Below the pieces are notes generated by a model. That model did no database searches. It was given only the letters and a program-made list of their open reading frames with translations, and was not told where the DNA came from. A stretch of DNA of 64,000 nucleotides, taken from assembly GCF_010672525.1 (NCBI RefSeq), contig NZ_JAAHGH010000005.1, positions 82,129-146,128 on the forward strand, given 5' to 3'. Position 1 is the stretch's first letter. Each line of letters begins with the position of its first letter. Source of the DNA: Okeania sp. SIO2B3. GTDB taxonomy: Bacteria > Cyanobacteriota > Cyanobacteriia > Cyanobacteriales > Microcoleaceae. This document shows, piece by piece, positions 34,083-43,644 of this stretch. The position numbers and the translations under genes were made by a program.

Positions 34083-36698
34083 ATGGATACTGCAAAAATT
34101 AGCACCGAATCAGTCCAGTTACTATCTATTATTACTGGAAATAAATTGAGTAAAAAAGATATTAATCCACCAGTATTGTTTCTGGCAAATTTGGTCATCA
34201 TACTGATAGGTGTTATTTATGCAGATGGGAAAGTAGCAGAGGAAGAAAGAGCGAGATTAAAAATTACCCTCCATAAATTTATCCCGCCAAAAGGAAATAT
34301 CTTGCAATTAACTAAATTAATGATTCAAGGAGTATCAAAGCAACATATTTACAAAAAAATTGAGGCGATTTTGACACTAACTTATCCTCTGTCTCCTCCA
34401 GAAAAATTGTTATTAATTTGCTTTGGTTATGAGATGTCTGCTGCTGATGGAAATATTGATGTACGAGAAAAAAAATATTTGGAAGTTATTAGTCGTAAGT
34501 TAGGCATTAAAACCAAACATTTGCAGGTATTAGAAGCAGGGTTTACTCATCAAGAAAATTTCGCCCATAAGGCGATGGAGGAAGTGGCATATTTACTCAA
34601 CCCAGCACGTTTCCATCAGTTAGATAATATTTTTGTCAAAGCTGCTAGTGAAATGCTAAATTCACTCTTACCTAACTACAATCAAAATCAAAACAAAAAA
34701 AATCAGCCTCAAAAAACTGTAGTTTATCAAAAGTTAAAAGAGTTTCAAAAACATAAACAACAACTGCATAATCTTTGCTCCGAAATTTATCAAATAGTTG
34801 CATTATCAACTGAGAGAGATTTACTGCCAAATACTTTAATATCTGAAGTAGGTAAAGTCTCCGAAAAAATACAATCCCAAAAATTCAGAGTTGCAGTGGT
34901 TGGAGAATTTAGTCAAGGTAAATCAACCTTATTAAATGCTTTGTTAGGAGAAGAAATTCAACCAGTCAGAGAAATTCCTTGCAGTGGCACAGTTACAGTT
35001 TTAAAATATGGCGAACAAAAGCGGGTTATTTGTCGTTATAAAAATGGTTATGAGACAGAAATTTCTTTAGCAGAATATCAGGAAAAAGCTACTATTTCAG
35101 AATCAGCAGTTTTAGGAGATATGAGTCAAGAATTAGCGCACTCGGAGATAGAATCAATATTTTTTGAACATCCAGATTTAGAGTTATGTAAAAGTGGGGT
35201 AGAAATTGTTGATTCTCCTGGTTTAAATGAACATCCAGACCGTAAAATTATTACTCAAAAATTAATCAAAGATACAGATGCTGTGATTTTTTTAACTAAT
35301 GCTTCTCGTTCATTAACTCCAGGGGAACGAGAGTTACTTCAAAGTTTGAAATTGCAGTTAAATGGGAATCAAATTGATTTACCTGCAGATAATTTATTTG
35401 TATTGGTGAATTTTCTAGATTTGGTCAGGAGTGAAAAAGAGCGTCAGCAAATTAGAAGGAGTTTAGAAAATTTTGTCTTTGGTGAAAAATCGATTATTGC
35501 AAGTGAAAATCGTTTACATTTTATTTCTGCTCAAGCTGCTTTGGATGCAGCTTTAGAGAATAAAGAAAATGAATATTTGACCTATTTTTATAATTTCACA
35601 AAATCCATAGAAAATTTTCTTACTGTTGAGCGAGGTGTTGTGGCAATTCAGCAATTTGTGACCAAGATTAATAGTTTAATTTCTGAGGCAATAAAAGCAT
35701 TAGAGCAAGCAGAAAAAGTTTTAGATGGTAAGGTATATTTGCCGGAAGAGGCAAAACAGAAAATATTGGAAAAAATAGGGGAAGCTAGTGAAGGGGATGT
35801 GAAAATTTTATCAACTACTGAAAAACTGAAAGATAAGAGTATTAAAAAAGCGGCTGAAGCATGGGATAAATGGACAGAAGAATTGAACGATCGCTTATCT
35901 GAAAAAATTAATGAATGGGATTCAGAACATTCACCCCTTTGGGATAAGGAAAAAGTTGTCAAAGATTATGCTGAAGGATTTACAAGTTCTCTTTCTACAG
36001 AATTAGAAAACTGGGGGAATACAGAGGTAAAAAAAATTGTGGTGAATAATTTACAGATTTTAAGTAAAGAAGTTTGCCAAAATTTAGAGGTTGTTAGAAG
36101 GAATTTACAAGAGGTTGATGAGCAAATAAATTCTAATTTGAATGAGCAATTTAATTTGGCAATTGAAAATATTAAAGCAGATGGATTAGATATAAATTCT
36201 GTAATTAAGTTAGAAGAGTATGATGATAATGGAGGTACTTTATGGGAAGGATTACAATTAGGTGGTCTCACGGCAGGTGCATTATTTATGTTTACAGGAT
36301 TGGGAATTTTGCCTATTATTATAACTGGGAGAGCTGTGGCTTTGATTAGCTCATTTTTTGGTATTGGTGGTGATGAAGAAAAGGCAGATATGAAGATCAA
36401 ACAACAAGTTTATAATGTGGGTTTTCAAAAGTTTCAGGAGTCTTCTGAAGAAATACTTGATAAGGTTTGTGACAATATTGCTGAAGTTTTCTATACTCAG
36501 TTTAAATCTGTAAGTACGGTAATTGAACAGGCAATTTTGCTTTACGAAAATCTCCTAGAGCAACAAGATAAAGCTCATAAAGAAACTCAGTCACAACTAC
36601 AAGTTGAAAAAGCATTTATATCCACTAAGCAACAGCAACTTAAACAAATACAAAACCAACTTGAAATAATCTTAACTCAAATTAGTGGGAGTCGTTAA
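34083..36698 (+). CDS. TerB-domain dynamin-family GTPase
   Basis: The 871-residue protein starts with a TerB/DjlA-like helical domain (about 30-165; conserved acidic turns VIYADGKVAEEERARL and MSAADGNIDVREKKYL). It continues with a dynamin-type GTPase: G1 VVGEFSQGKSTLLNALLGEE near 270, G2 Thr in PCSGTVTVLKYG, G3 IVDSPGLNEHPDRK near 375 and a G4-like NFLDLV. A long helical stalk follows, with a hydrophobic hairpin near 725-750 (LTAGALFMFTGLGILPIIIT) that should insert in membrane, and a C-terminal coiled coil. TerB domains accompany membrane-stress and tellurite-type systems. The architecture suggests a membrane-associated stress or defence GTPase, possibly working with the divergent GTPase at 31923-33299. 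ATG 34083 is the start. Confidence 0.88.
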   Translation: MDTAKISTESVQLLSIITGNKLSKKDINPPVLFLANLVIILIGVIYADGKVAEEERARLKITLHKFIPPKGNILQLTKLMIQGVSKQHIYKKIEAILTLTYPLSPPEKLLLICFGYEMSAADGNIDVREKKYLEVISRKLGIKTKHLQVLEAGFTHQENFAHKAMEEVAYLLNPARFHQLDNIFVKAASEMLNSLLPNYNQNQNKKNQPQKTVVYQKLKEFQKHKQQLHNLCSEIYQIVALSTERDLLPNTLISEVGKVSEKIQSQKFRVAVVGEFSQGKSTLLNALLGEEIQPVREIPCSGTVTVLKYGEQKRVICRYKNGYETEISLAEYQEKATISESAVLGDMSQELAHSEIESIFFEHPDLELCKSGVEIVDSPGLNEHPDRKIITQKLIKDTDAVIFLTNASRSLTPGERELLQSLKLQLNGNQIDLPADNLFVLVNFLDLVRSEKERQQIRRSLENFVFGEKSIIASENRLHFISAQAALDAALENKENEYLTYFYNFTKSIENFLTVERGVVAIQQFVTKINSLISEAIKALEQAEKVLDGKVYLPEEAKQKILEKIGEASEGDVKILSTTEKLKDKSIKKAAEAWDKWTEELNDRLSEKINEWDSEHSPLWDKEKVVKDYAEGFTSSLSTELENWGNTEVKKIVVNNLQILSKEVCQNLEVVRRNLQEVDEQINSNLNEQFNLAIENIKADGLDINSVIKLEEYDDNGGTLWEGLQLGGLTAGALFMFTGLGILPIIITGRAVALISSFFGIGGDEEKADMKIKQQVYNVGFQKFQESSEEILDKVCDNIAEVFYTQFKSVSTVIEQAILLYENLLEQQDKAHKETQSQLQVEKAFISTKQQQLKQIQNQLEIILTQISGSR

Positions 36699-37322
36699 CG
36701 AAGTCAGAAGTCAGAAGTCAGAAGTCAGAAGTTAACCCACCCCTAACCCCTCCGAACCCACCCCTAACCCCTCCCAGGAGGGGAGGGGAAGTAGGAGATT
36801 TGAGCAAGTCTCCAAAAATATTTCTCCTTAAAAGGTGGGGTTGTGCTACCAATTTGAAAAAATAATGCTACAAAAAGGTAGACTTTGATAGAATATGCTT
36901 AAAAATAGCTAACCCAGTTCATTTTAGATAGTTATTTATATTGTTTTTCCCTATTTTTCAATATTTATCCCTTCTTCCTTCTTTCCTCTTCCTTCTTTCG
37001 TACGGACTATGCAACGTCCCTACCATTTGTAACAAACATTTATCACGCTTGGTATACGACCCAATTATTTTGATAAACTGCTATTAACTGAAATGAAAAA
37101 TACTCATTAAAGAAGGAAAAAGGAAGAAGGAAAAATATTACCTTGTTTGAATTTTAAGCTTTTGATCTGTGCTAACCTTTCCTTCAACTACTATAATTAA
37201 GAGGAATATAGCACTACTATAATTGGTTAGGATTTTTTCAACCCGAAAACCCTTTTTAAAACCCTTTTAAAGTTTGCTATTCCCTATTCCCTATTCCCTA
37301 GCGCGTAGCGCTATAAAATCAA
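36699..37322. other. Spacer with simple and palindromic repeats
   Basis: GTCAGAAGTCAGAA tandem (about 36702-36730), two adjacent ACCCACCCCTAACCCCTCC copies followed by CCCAGGAGGGGAGGGG (36735-36790), CTTCTTCC runs, and CCCTATTCCCTATTCCC (37279-37297). No gene. Confidence 0.55.
36735..36790. repeat. ACCCACCCCTAACCCC palindromic family, tandem copy
   Basis: Two direct copies of ACCCACCCCTAACCCCTCC precede CCCAGGAGGGGAGGGG. Same family as the in-frame insertions at 30015 and 47553. Confidence 0.6.
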
Positions 37323-37766
37323 ATGAGTCGCAAGAAACCTTTTTCTCCAGAAGAGTTTAAACTCCTATATTCTCAAGTTCCTAGATTAGTTGTAGAAGTA
37401 GTTGTGAAAACTGATGTAGGTGTGGCATTAACTCTTAGAAAAGATGCTGCTTGGAATAATCTGTGGCATATTCCTGGAGGTACAGTTTTTTATCAAGAAT
37501 ATGTTGAAGATGCTATTCAAAGAATTGCCATAGAAGAGTTGAATATTACAGTTACAAAACAACAGTTATTAGGATATCTAGAATATCCGAGTGAAGAAAA
37601 ACAACGTGGTTTTGGTTGGTCAGTAGGATTAGTATTTTTATGTACTCCTAATTCTCCGCTCCCGACCGAAAATCAAGAAGGAGAAAAAATTTCAATTTTC
37701 GATTATATTCCTGAAAATATTGTTGAAGAACACAAGAAAATTTTGACTCAAGTTTTATCGACTTAA
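37323..37766 (+). CDS. Nudix-fold protein with degenerate Nudix box (GDP-mannose hydrolase-like)
   Basis: The 147-residue protein resembles short Nudix enzymes of the GDP-mannose mannosyl hydrolase type (N-terminus with VPRLVVEVVVKTDVGVALTL, then LWHIPGGTVFYQEYVEDAIQ). The Nudix box reads GGTVFYQEYVEDAIQRIAIEE: the catalytic EE is kept, but the Glu after Arg is Ile and the late Gly is Asn. GDP-mannose hydrolases naturally deviate in this way, so activity is not excluded. ATG 37323 gives a normal N-terminus. It stands alone between repeat regions. Confidence 0.82.
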   Translation: MSRKKPFSPEEFKLLYSQVPRLVVEVVVKTDVGVALTLRKDAAWNNLWHIPGGTVFYQEYVEDAIQRIAIEELNITVTKQQLLGYLEYPSEEKQRGFGWSVGLVFLCTPNSPLPTENQEGEKISIFDYIPENIVEEHKKILTQVLST

Positions 37767-39266
37767 GAGGTAACAGAAAACCAGAAATGTATATTCTTAA
37801 AAATTAGAAATTAATTACACTGTGTTACAGATTGAAAGTATTAGAGAGGGAAAAAGGTTACCAAATAATGAAGAATTATTCATTAAAGTTTAAATTCAGA
37901 TTCCTCACGTCAATTTGTTACATAAAAAGTACCACAAACATCAGTGGGTTGCTCGGTATTTACACACTATAAATTATCATAATTTAACTGAGGTACAAGC
38001 CAAATTAAAATGCGTTTAATAATTGTTGCTCAAACCTTATTACACTGACTATTCTCATCTTTATATTAAGTACAACTTCATGGAGAAATGGTATAAGATT
38101 TATATCATGCCTGGTACTTATCAATTAATACGGTTTCCTACGGAATGCTGCGCAAACAGATAAGACTAAAACTCATAAAGTATGGAACCATTAGAGTAGC
38201 TCTTCAGATTACAGAACTGCCAAAAAAAATCCTTAACTGAAGTGTATTGATCCATAGACTTATCTACTTTCCTTCTTCCTTCTTCAAAAAATCCTTAACT
38301 GAACTCTATGTAAGCATTAAACTATTAGCGGTCAGCCATAAGCTTTTTAATGAATGAAGCAAGTATTCGTTTAATTTATACTACATTCTCAACCAGATAT
38401 TCTTGCTATGAAGCTTTGATAAAATTGCTTTTTTCTCCTTTAAAGCTGATAGCTGATAGCTAAATTCTTAATGCTGAATTCTTACAACTGTATTGACTTG
38501 ACTTATAAATAAGGAAGTATCGGAGATATTTGTCGTTGAGAGGAGGCTTAAAACCAAAATTTTTCGGTGAATATGGGGGCAATTTTCTACCTTTTTCCCC
38601 TATTCTATTTCCCGAACTCCTAACTCCTGACTCCTTTGCCAAAAACCCTTATCTTTGCAAAGATATCTAAAGGTTCTTTCAACAATTAATAATTAATAAT
38701 TACCTCTCCTTGAAAACGGAATTGATTGACTAATTATGAAAAATTTTTCTTGTTTCTCCTTGCTCACGAGAGGATTTTTACCTTAATTATTCGGTAATAC
38801 CAGAAGAAGCAATAAATTTTGCCTACAAATAATAGAAAATTGTGATGATAATTGCTCTATCTTAATTGCTCTTTTCTTACTTCTTCTACTTCTTCCTTCT
38901 TCCTTATAAAAAAACTAGATATTACAAAAATTTCAACTTAGATAATTAACCTTTTCTTGACTACCTTCTACTATAAACTTACTATCGCGATCGCAACTGC
39001 TTTACTATTACGATCTAGTTTTATTATCTAAAATCTAAAAAGAGTAAATTATTGGCTTATATTACATAAAGTATTATAAATGTAATATAATTAATATAGC
39101 ACTACGCAAATAGGTTAGGACATTTATAAATACTCAAAGTTAGTCAGGGATAACCTTTAACTTTATGACTTTTGAATTCTAACTTCCTGACTTTTGATTT
39201 TTGGCTTTTGACTTATAACTTGCGTAGCGCCATAGCTGTGCCTCTAAAATATTTGATAGTAGAATT
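37767..39266. other. 1.5-kb repeat-rich region without a clear gene
   Basis: Near 37922-38020 one plus-strand frame reads HKKYHKHQWVARYLHTINYH..., which looks like a decayed coding remnant I cannot place. Also present: the short repeat TTTCCTACGGAATGCTGCGC (38136-38155), a GTAAGCATT element (38310-38485), a partial arm-A repeat (38690-38808) and TTCTTCCTTC runs. The ABC transporter promoter should lie near its end. Confidence 0.5.
38310..38485. repeat. MITE-like element, TIR GTAAGCATT, copy d
   Basis: Begins GTAAGCATTAAACTATTAGC and ends ATGCTGAATTCTTAC, 176 bp, more diverged than the other copies. Confidence 0.55.
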
Positions 39267-41093
39267 ATGGCAACTTTTCGGGACATCATTAAATACTACC
39301 AGGCATACCTACCACTTTCCATCTTAGGTATCGGAGCATCTAGCACCCTCGAACTAATTGATTTAATAGTTCCTTATGCCATCGGTCAGACTTTGAATAT
39401 ACTTTCAGACCGTCCTACAGACTGGCCAATGGAAAACTTGATTGGAACAGTCTCCAATTTAACTGGACTACCAAATAATCAATCATTATCCCTATCAGTG
39501 ACATTAGGACTAATATTTTTGGTCAGCATCACCAAAGGTCCAACTATGGCTTGGTTAGGACACTGGTATCACTGGGTAGTTCCTCTAAAAGCACGTCGAG
39601 ACCATTTCCAAAACGCCGTCAAAAAAATCCTCACCCTACCTATAGAATTTTATGATGAAAATAACCCAGGACGGATAGCCAACCGCATTTCTAAAGGAGT
39701 CTTAAACCACACCTGGACTTATCCTGAAATTGCTGGAATATTAATACCCAAATTAGTGCGCGTACTAGGTATTTTTATCGTCATCTGTTTAATAGAATGG
39801 GAGATTGCTATTCTATTCTTAATTTCTTTTATCTTTATTCTCAGCTTTACTACCAAAACCCTTCAACATCTTGTCAAAATGGAAGTAACTTTTGATAAGT
39901 ATGAAGAAAACACAGAAAGTCATAATTCAGAAATTATTACCAATATTAAAACAGTCAAAGCATTTGCTACAGAAACTCAAGAATTCCACAAACAAACTAC
40001 CCGAATTAACCGCGCTCTAAAATTTATTATCTATCGAATTCATAGAGGCTATGTTTGGCTATCTATGTATCAGACAACAGTTGTTCAATTTTGCCTTTTC
40101 TTCATTCTGGGTTTAACATTATCAGCAACATTGTCTGGCGAAATTTCTCTAGGATATTTCGTGACTATATATACCCTAGCAAGTATGGCTTATGCAGAAA
40201 TAACTCCCATCAGTCAGCTAACTGAAGAATTTGTCCGTCGCTATGCTTCAATGATTCGTTTCCATGAATTTATGCAATTACCTATAGGTTCTGATGCTGC
40301 TGATTTATCAGGAGAAATTGCCAGTTCATCACAGATTAATTCCTATAAATTTACAGGAAAAGTTGAGTTATCTAATTTAAGCTTTGGCTACAATCAAAAC
40401 CAACCTGTTTTACAGGATATAAATCTCTTAATTACACCTTGCCAAACAGTCGCTTTAGTAGGAAAATCTGGCTCAGGAAAATCTACTTTAGTCAAATTAA
40501 TATTCAGATATTTTCAACCAAATCAAGGCAAAATTTTAATTGATGGAGAAGATATTAATACTCTGGAAATTACAGGTTATCGACGTAGATTAGCAATTGT
40601 TCATCAAGAAGTAGATATATTCAATGGCACTCTATTCAGTAACTTGACTTACGGTAATCCTCAAGCAACTTTTGCCCAAGTTAAAGATGCTTGTAAAATT
40701 GCTAAAGCTGATGAATTTATTGAACAAATGCCTCAAGGTTACTATACAGTTGTTGGCGAAAGAGGAATGCGATTATCCGGTGGTCAACGACAACGTATAG
40801 GAATTGCTAGGGCATTATTAGTAGACCCAGATGTGCTAATTTTTGATGAGGCAACTTCAAGTTTGGACTATGAAAGTGAGCGATCAATTCAGTTAGCAAT
40901 GCGTAATATTTTTGGTACTCGCACTACAATTATTATTGCCCATAGATTAAGTACAGTTAGGGAGGCGGATAAAATCGTAGTTCTTGACCAAGGTAAAATT
41001 GTCGAAGTTGGTAGTCACGAGGAATTATTAGCTCAAAAAGGTATTTATCGCCGACTACATTCATTACAAGAGACTGGAGAATTAATAGCTTAA
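39267..41093 (+). CDS. ABC exporter half-transporter (membrane domain fused to ATPase)
   Basis: The 608-residue protein has an N-terminal six-helix type-1 exporter domain (about 15-330) and an ATPase domain (about 355-600). Walker A is GKSGSGKSTLVKLIF near 399, the signature LSGGQRQRIGIARALL near 502, Walker B VLIFDEATSSLD near 522 and the H-loop IIIAHRLSTV. It should work as a homodimer or with a partner, exporting lipids, peptides or another hydrophobic substrate across the plasma membrane. Substrate unknown. No partner or periplasmic adaptor gene is adjacent. ATG 39267 is a clear start. Confidence 0.95.
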   Translation: MATFRDIIKYYQAYLPLSILGIGASSTLELIDLIVPYAIGQTLNILSDRPTDWPMENLIGTVSNLTGLPNNQSLSLSVTLGLIFLVSITKGPTMAWLGHWYHWVVPLKARRDHFQNAVKKILTLPIEFYDENNPGRIANRISKGVLNHTWTYPEIAGILIPKLVRVLGIFIVICLIEWEIAILFLISFIFILSFTTKTLQHLVKMEVTFDKYEENTESHNSEIITNIKTVKAFATETQEFHKQTTRINRALKFIIYRIHRGYVWLSMYQTTVVQFCLFFILGLTLSATLSGEISLGYFVTIYTLASMAYAEITPISQLTEEFVRRYASMIRFHEFMQLPIGSDAADLSGEIASSSQINSYKFTGKVELSNLSFGYNQNQPVLQDINLLITPCQTVALVGKSGSGKSTLVKLIFRYFQPNQGKILIDGEDINTLEITGYRRRLAIVHQEVDIFNGTLFSNLTYGNPQATFAQVKDACKIAKADEFIEQMPQGYYTVVGERGMRLSGGQRQRIGIARALLVDPDVLIFDEATSSLDYESERSIQLAMRNIFGTRTTIIIAHRLSTVREADKIVVLDQGKIVEVGSHEELLAQKGIYRRLHSLQETGELIA

Positions 41094-41217
41094 GTTTGGC
41101 AGGAGGAAACGAGAAAAGAGGAAAAAATAACTCATGCTAAATAGTATAAATAATGTTAGACGTATAACATTTTTGCTTTGTCTGACAAACAATCTTTCCA
41201 TCCTTCGCACCTCTACT

Positions 41218-41831
41218 AATAGACATCTCCAATAATCAAAAATAAAATCAATTATCGTACATAAATCATCAATTATTTTGTAAGCATTCAGCCGTCAGCT
41301 ATCAGCCATCAGCTATTGCTTTTAGTTTACGATAAAACCCACATTCCGCACTTCAAGAGCGTATCATTAAAAGTAGTATATGAATCTGTAGCTTGGTAGA
41401 TATTTATACTATGCAAATCATCTCAATACTTTTTTCGTTCATCAAATTCCGAGTAAAAAATTTACGCATAAATACTTGCTCTTGTGATTACTCAATTACA
41501 GCAGCTATGATTTTCTTCTAAAATTCTGTCTCCTGTCTCCTGACTCCTTCTTTAGTCCCACTAATATCAATTTGATAAATATTTGCTACAAATGAGTGAG
41601 CCTTTTACTCGAAGTTAGGACTCAGAGATCGGGAGTCAGAAGAAATGGCTTCAATAGCAGTTTTTAAGTTGTAAATTCTCTTTTTTGTCAAAGGCACATC
41701 TCCTGAAAGTATGCACTATCACACTTATTATTTGTAACATTATTTTTTTGAATTGGTACAACTACTATTTCTCCCTGTTGCCTGTTGCCTGTTGCCTGTT
41801 GCCTGTTGCCTCTTTTCTAGAGATGTCTAAT
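41218..41831. repeat. MITE-like element, TIR TA(A)TAGACATCTCC, long copy with nested insertions
   Basis: The left 65 bp (TAGACATCTCCAATAATCAA ... CATAAATCATCAATT) match the compact copy at 58108-58211. The right end GAGATGTCTAATA is inverted. Other repeats sit between the ends, suggesting later insertions. Confidence 0.5.
41774..41812. repeat. Heptamer tandem repeat TGTTGCC x5
   Basis: Five or so consecutive CTGTTGC units in a non-coding region. Such heptamer runs are typical of filamentous cyanobacterial spacers and vary by slippage. Confidence 0.75.
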
Positions 41832-41898
41832 AAATTTTTTCCCAAAAACTATTGCAATTAATTTTTTTTGTGTTAGTATATATAAATGTGAGTAGTAA

Positions 41899-41980
41899 GG
41901 GTCGATGCCCGAGTGGTTAATGGGGGCGGACTGTAAATCCGCTGGCTATGCCTACGCTGGTTCAAATCCAGCTCGGCCCA
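41899..41980 (+). tRNA. tRNA-Tyr (GTA)
   Basis: The 82-base class II tRNA has acceptor GGGTCGA pairing with TCGGCCC, anticodon loop CTGTAAA (anticodon GTA), a long variable arm, T-loop GGTTCAAATCC, and discriminator A. No CCA is encoded. tRNA-Thr follows 30 bp later. Confidence 0.95.
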
Positions 41981-42010
41981 CTCACAAATATGAAGGATTG
42001 AAAGAAAAAT

Positions 42011-42082
42011 GCCCGTGTGGCTCAGTGGTAGAGCACACCCTTGGTAAGGGTGAGGTCACGAGTTCAATCCTCGTCACGGGCT
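42011..42082 (+). tRNA. tRNA-Thr (GGT)
   Basis: The 72-base tRNA has acceptor GCCCGTG pairing with CACGGGC, D-loop CTCAGTGGTAGAG, anticodon loop TTGGTAA (anticodon GGT) and T-arm GAGTTCAATCCTC. CCA is not encoded. Probably co-transcribed with tRNA-Tyr. Confidence 0.96.
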
Positions 42083-42387
42083 TGGGAAAGAATTTATAGT
42101 TATTTTTAATAAACATATAGTACGATCATAAGTAGGTTTTGCTTTTTTTAATGATATTATAGTTATGGTTAGAACCATATGAAAAAAGCTTAGAGTCCTA
42201 GATAGTTATGTTATTAAAGCTCTAGTATTTTAAGTAGTTATACATAATAGCTATCTAAAATGGATCTTTGAGGACTCCCCGTATAATCTCCGATTCATCT
42301 CCCGATAAATCGCGACCAAAATAAAAACAGATACTGACCTTGATTTGCAAGAGTCTAACTTAACATCACACTCAGATAGAATTATGT
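42083..42387. other. Spacer between tRNA-Thr and the second omega-RNA-like segment
   Basis: AT-rich, with an imperfect inverted repeat (TAGATAGTTAT near 42199 and ATAGCTATCTA near 42247). No gene. It probably contains the promoter of the downstream HTH protein gene. Confidence 0.4.
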
Positions 42388-42393
42388 TATAAT
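42388..42393 (+). promoter_or_regulatory. Possible -10 box TATAAT
   Basis: A consensus hexamer stands directly before the second TnpB right-end-like segment, in the same relative position as TATAAT at 17243-17248. No good -35 is seen. Confidence 0.35.
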
Positions 42394-42399
42394 TTTGTC

Positions 42400-42569
42400 A
42401 TTGAGGTGTAACTGCGGTATTTGCAGATCGTGGAGCAAATTGACTTTTTAGGCGTACTGTCGCAGGTGGGAAACAGCCTAGATAAGCGCAACTCAAGCAG
42501 TAAACCTAAATCGTGAGGTTTGGGAATCCCTTGTTATAACCGAGCGATTTAACGAGGGAGGATATCAAT
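42400..42569 (+). ncRNA. Second TnpB right-end / omega-RNA-like leader
   Basis: It shares with 17248-17405 the order: GAGG, short hairpin, TGGAGC, variable part, AAGCAG, AAACCTAAATCGTGAGGTTT hairpin, GGGAATCCC, a differing hairpin (GTTA/TAAC), and GGGAGGATATCAAT. The stems differ in sequence but keep pairing, which is the mark of a structured RNA. A frame VTAVFADRGAN near its start may be the last residues of a decayed TnpB. No TnpB body is present. It ends 64 bp before the HTH/acidic protein gene on the same strand. Transcription and function are inference. Confidence 0.55.
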
Positions 42570-42633
42570 CTTCTCAAATAGCTTCAATGGTATGGCACAA
42601 TCAATAAACTAAGTATTTTTTGGGGAAGGTGGT

Positions 42634-43563
42634 ATGACACCTACAAAACTGTCAGATTCAGAAAAATTAGAAATTGTTGAGCTGTATCAAACTACAGAAG
42701 ATAATACTATTACTCTAGCAGACCGCTATGGAGTAAGTAGTTCTACGATTAGACGTATATTGCAAAGTAGCATACCAGAAGATGAATATAAACAGCTAGT
42801 TCACCAGAAACAAAAACGTCCATCTCGTTCCCCCAAAAATATCGATCAGAATACAGACGACTTGGATGAGTTAAAAGTCCATGATTATCTAGATCGAGAA
42901 GTATTAGATGATGGGGAAGATGAATCAGGTGGAGTAGTCAAAAAAAGAAGACGACGGTCTTCTTCATCTAATAATCCTGAGATTAATCAGCAAACAGAAG
43001 CTCCTAAATTATCTTTAACTTCTCAAGAAAAGCAAAAATCAAGCGATTGCCTTGAGAATAATTACGATATGCCAAAAGAAGAAATAGAAGAGATTTTAGC
43101 AGCAGACTTACTAGAGCAAACCCAAAACTTAGATGATTTTGAGGATGATGATTTAGAAGATTTTTCTCAAGAATTTGACTATGAAGATAAGCTTGACGAA
43201 GAAGAGGATGTAGAAACCCCCTATAACCTATCTATTCAGAATTCTAGTTATTCTGAAATTAGAATCTATCCTCTTACAGAATCTGTTCTGCCAAAAACTT
43301 GTTATCTAGTAGTAGATAAATTTACAGAGTTAGTTACTAAACCTTTGATAGCCTTTGGTGAGCTAGGACAAATACCTATAGAAGATTCTCAAGAGAGGAC
43401 TTTGCCAGTTTTTGACAATCACCGAGTAGCTCATAGATTTTCTACCCGCAACCAAAGAGTGCTAAAAGTGCCTGATGGTAGAATGTTGCAAAAAACTTCA
43501 GTATATTTACAAGCTAAAGGTATTACTCGACTACTGATTGATGGTCAAATATACAAGTTATAG
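42634..43563 (+). CDS. Protein with N-terminal HTH, acidic linker and conserved C-terminal domain
   Basis: The 309-residue protein starts with a transposase-like helix-turn-helix (TPTKLSDSEKLEIVELYQTT, then TLADRYGVSSSTIRRILQSS). It is followed by basic and strongly acidic low-complexity stretches (KKRRRRSSSSNN; DDFEDDDLEDFSQEFDYEDK) and a compact C-terminal domain (YSEIRIYPLTESVLPKTCYL ... GITRLLIDGQIYKL). No catalytic DDE domain is present, so this is a DNA-binding protein and not a transposase. I believe similar proteins are conserved in cyanobacteria, function unknown. GGGGAAGG before ATG 42634 is a good ribosome site. Its leader contains the omega-RNA-like segment. Confidence 0.75.
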   Translation: MTPTKLSDSEKLEIVELYQTTEDNTITLADRYGVSSSTIRRILQSSIPEDEYKQLVHQKQKRPSRSPKNIDQNTDDLDELKVHDYLDREVLDDGEDESGGVVKKRRRRSSSSNNPEINQQTEAPKLSLTSQEKQKSSDCLENNYDMPKEEIEEILAADLLEQTQNLDDFEDDDLEDFSQEFDYEDKLDEEEDVETPYNLSIQNSSYSEIRIYPLTESVLPKTCYLVVDKFTELVTKPLIAFGELGQIPIEDSQERTLPVFDNHRVAHRFSTRNQRVLKVPDGRMLQKTSVYLQAKGITRLLIDGQIYKL

Positions 43564-43644
43564 TAACTACTGAGGTCAGGAAGTTCTTGACTAAATTCTT
43601 TAATTAAAATGAAGAATAGGCATAAGTTATTTTCCAGGATTAAA

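Larger units (their letters stand above)
41094..41898. other. Nested repeat region before the tRNA genes
   Basis: A long element with ends TAATAGACATCTCC (41218) and GAGATGTCTAATA (41819-41831) includes a half copy of the GTAAGCATT family (41280-41325), an ACATTCCGCAC fragment of the IS1634 end (about 41341) and a heptamer tandem repeat (41774-41812). The spacer just before tRNA-Tyr is AT-rich and should hold its promoter. Confidence 0.5.

Noticed and set aside
41899..42082. Tandem tRNA genes considered as a phage or integrative-element attachment site
   Set aside because: No integrase gene and no duplicated tRNA 3' end were found in the window.
42634..43563. HTH protein considered as a transposase
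   Set aside because: Only the DNA-binding helix-turn-helix is present; there is no DDE domain and no terminal inverted repeats around the gene.
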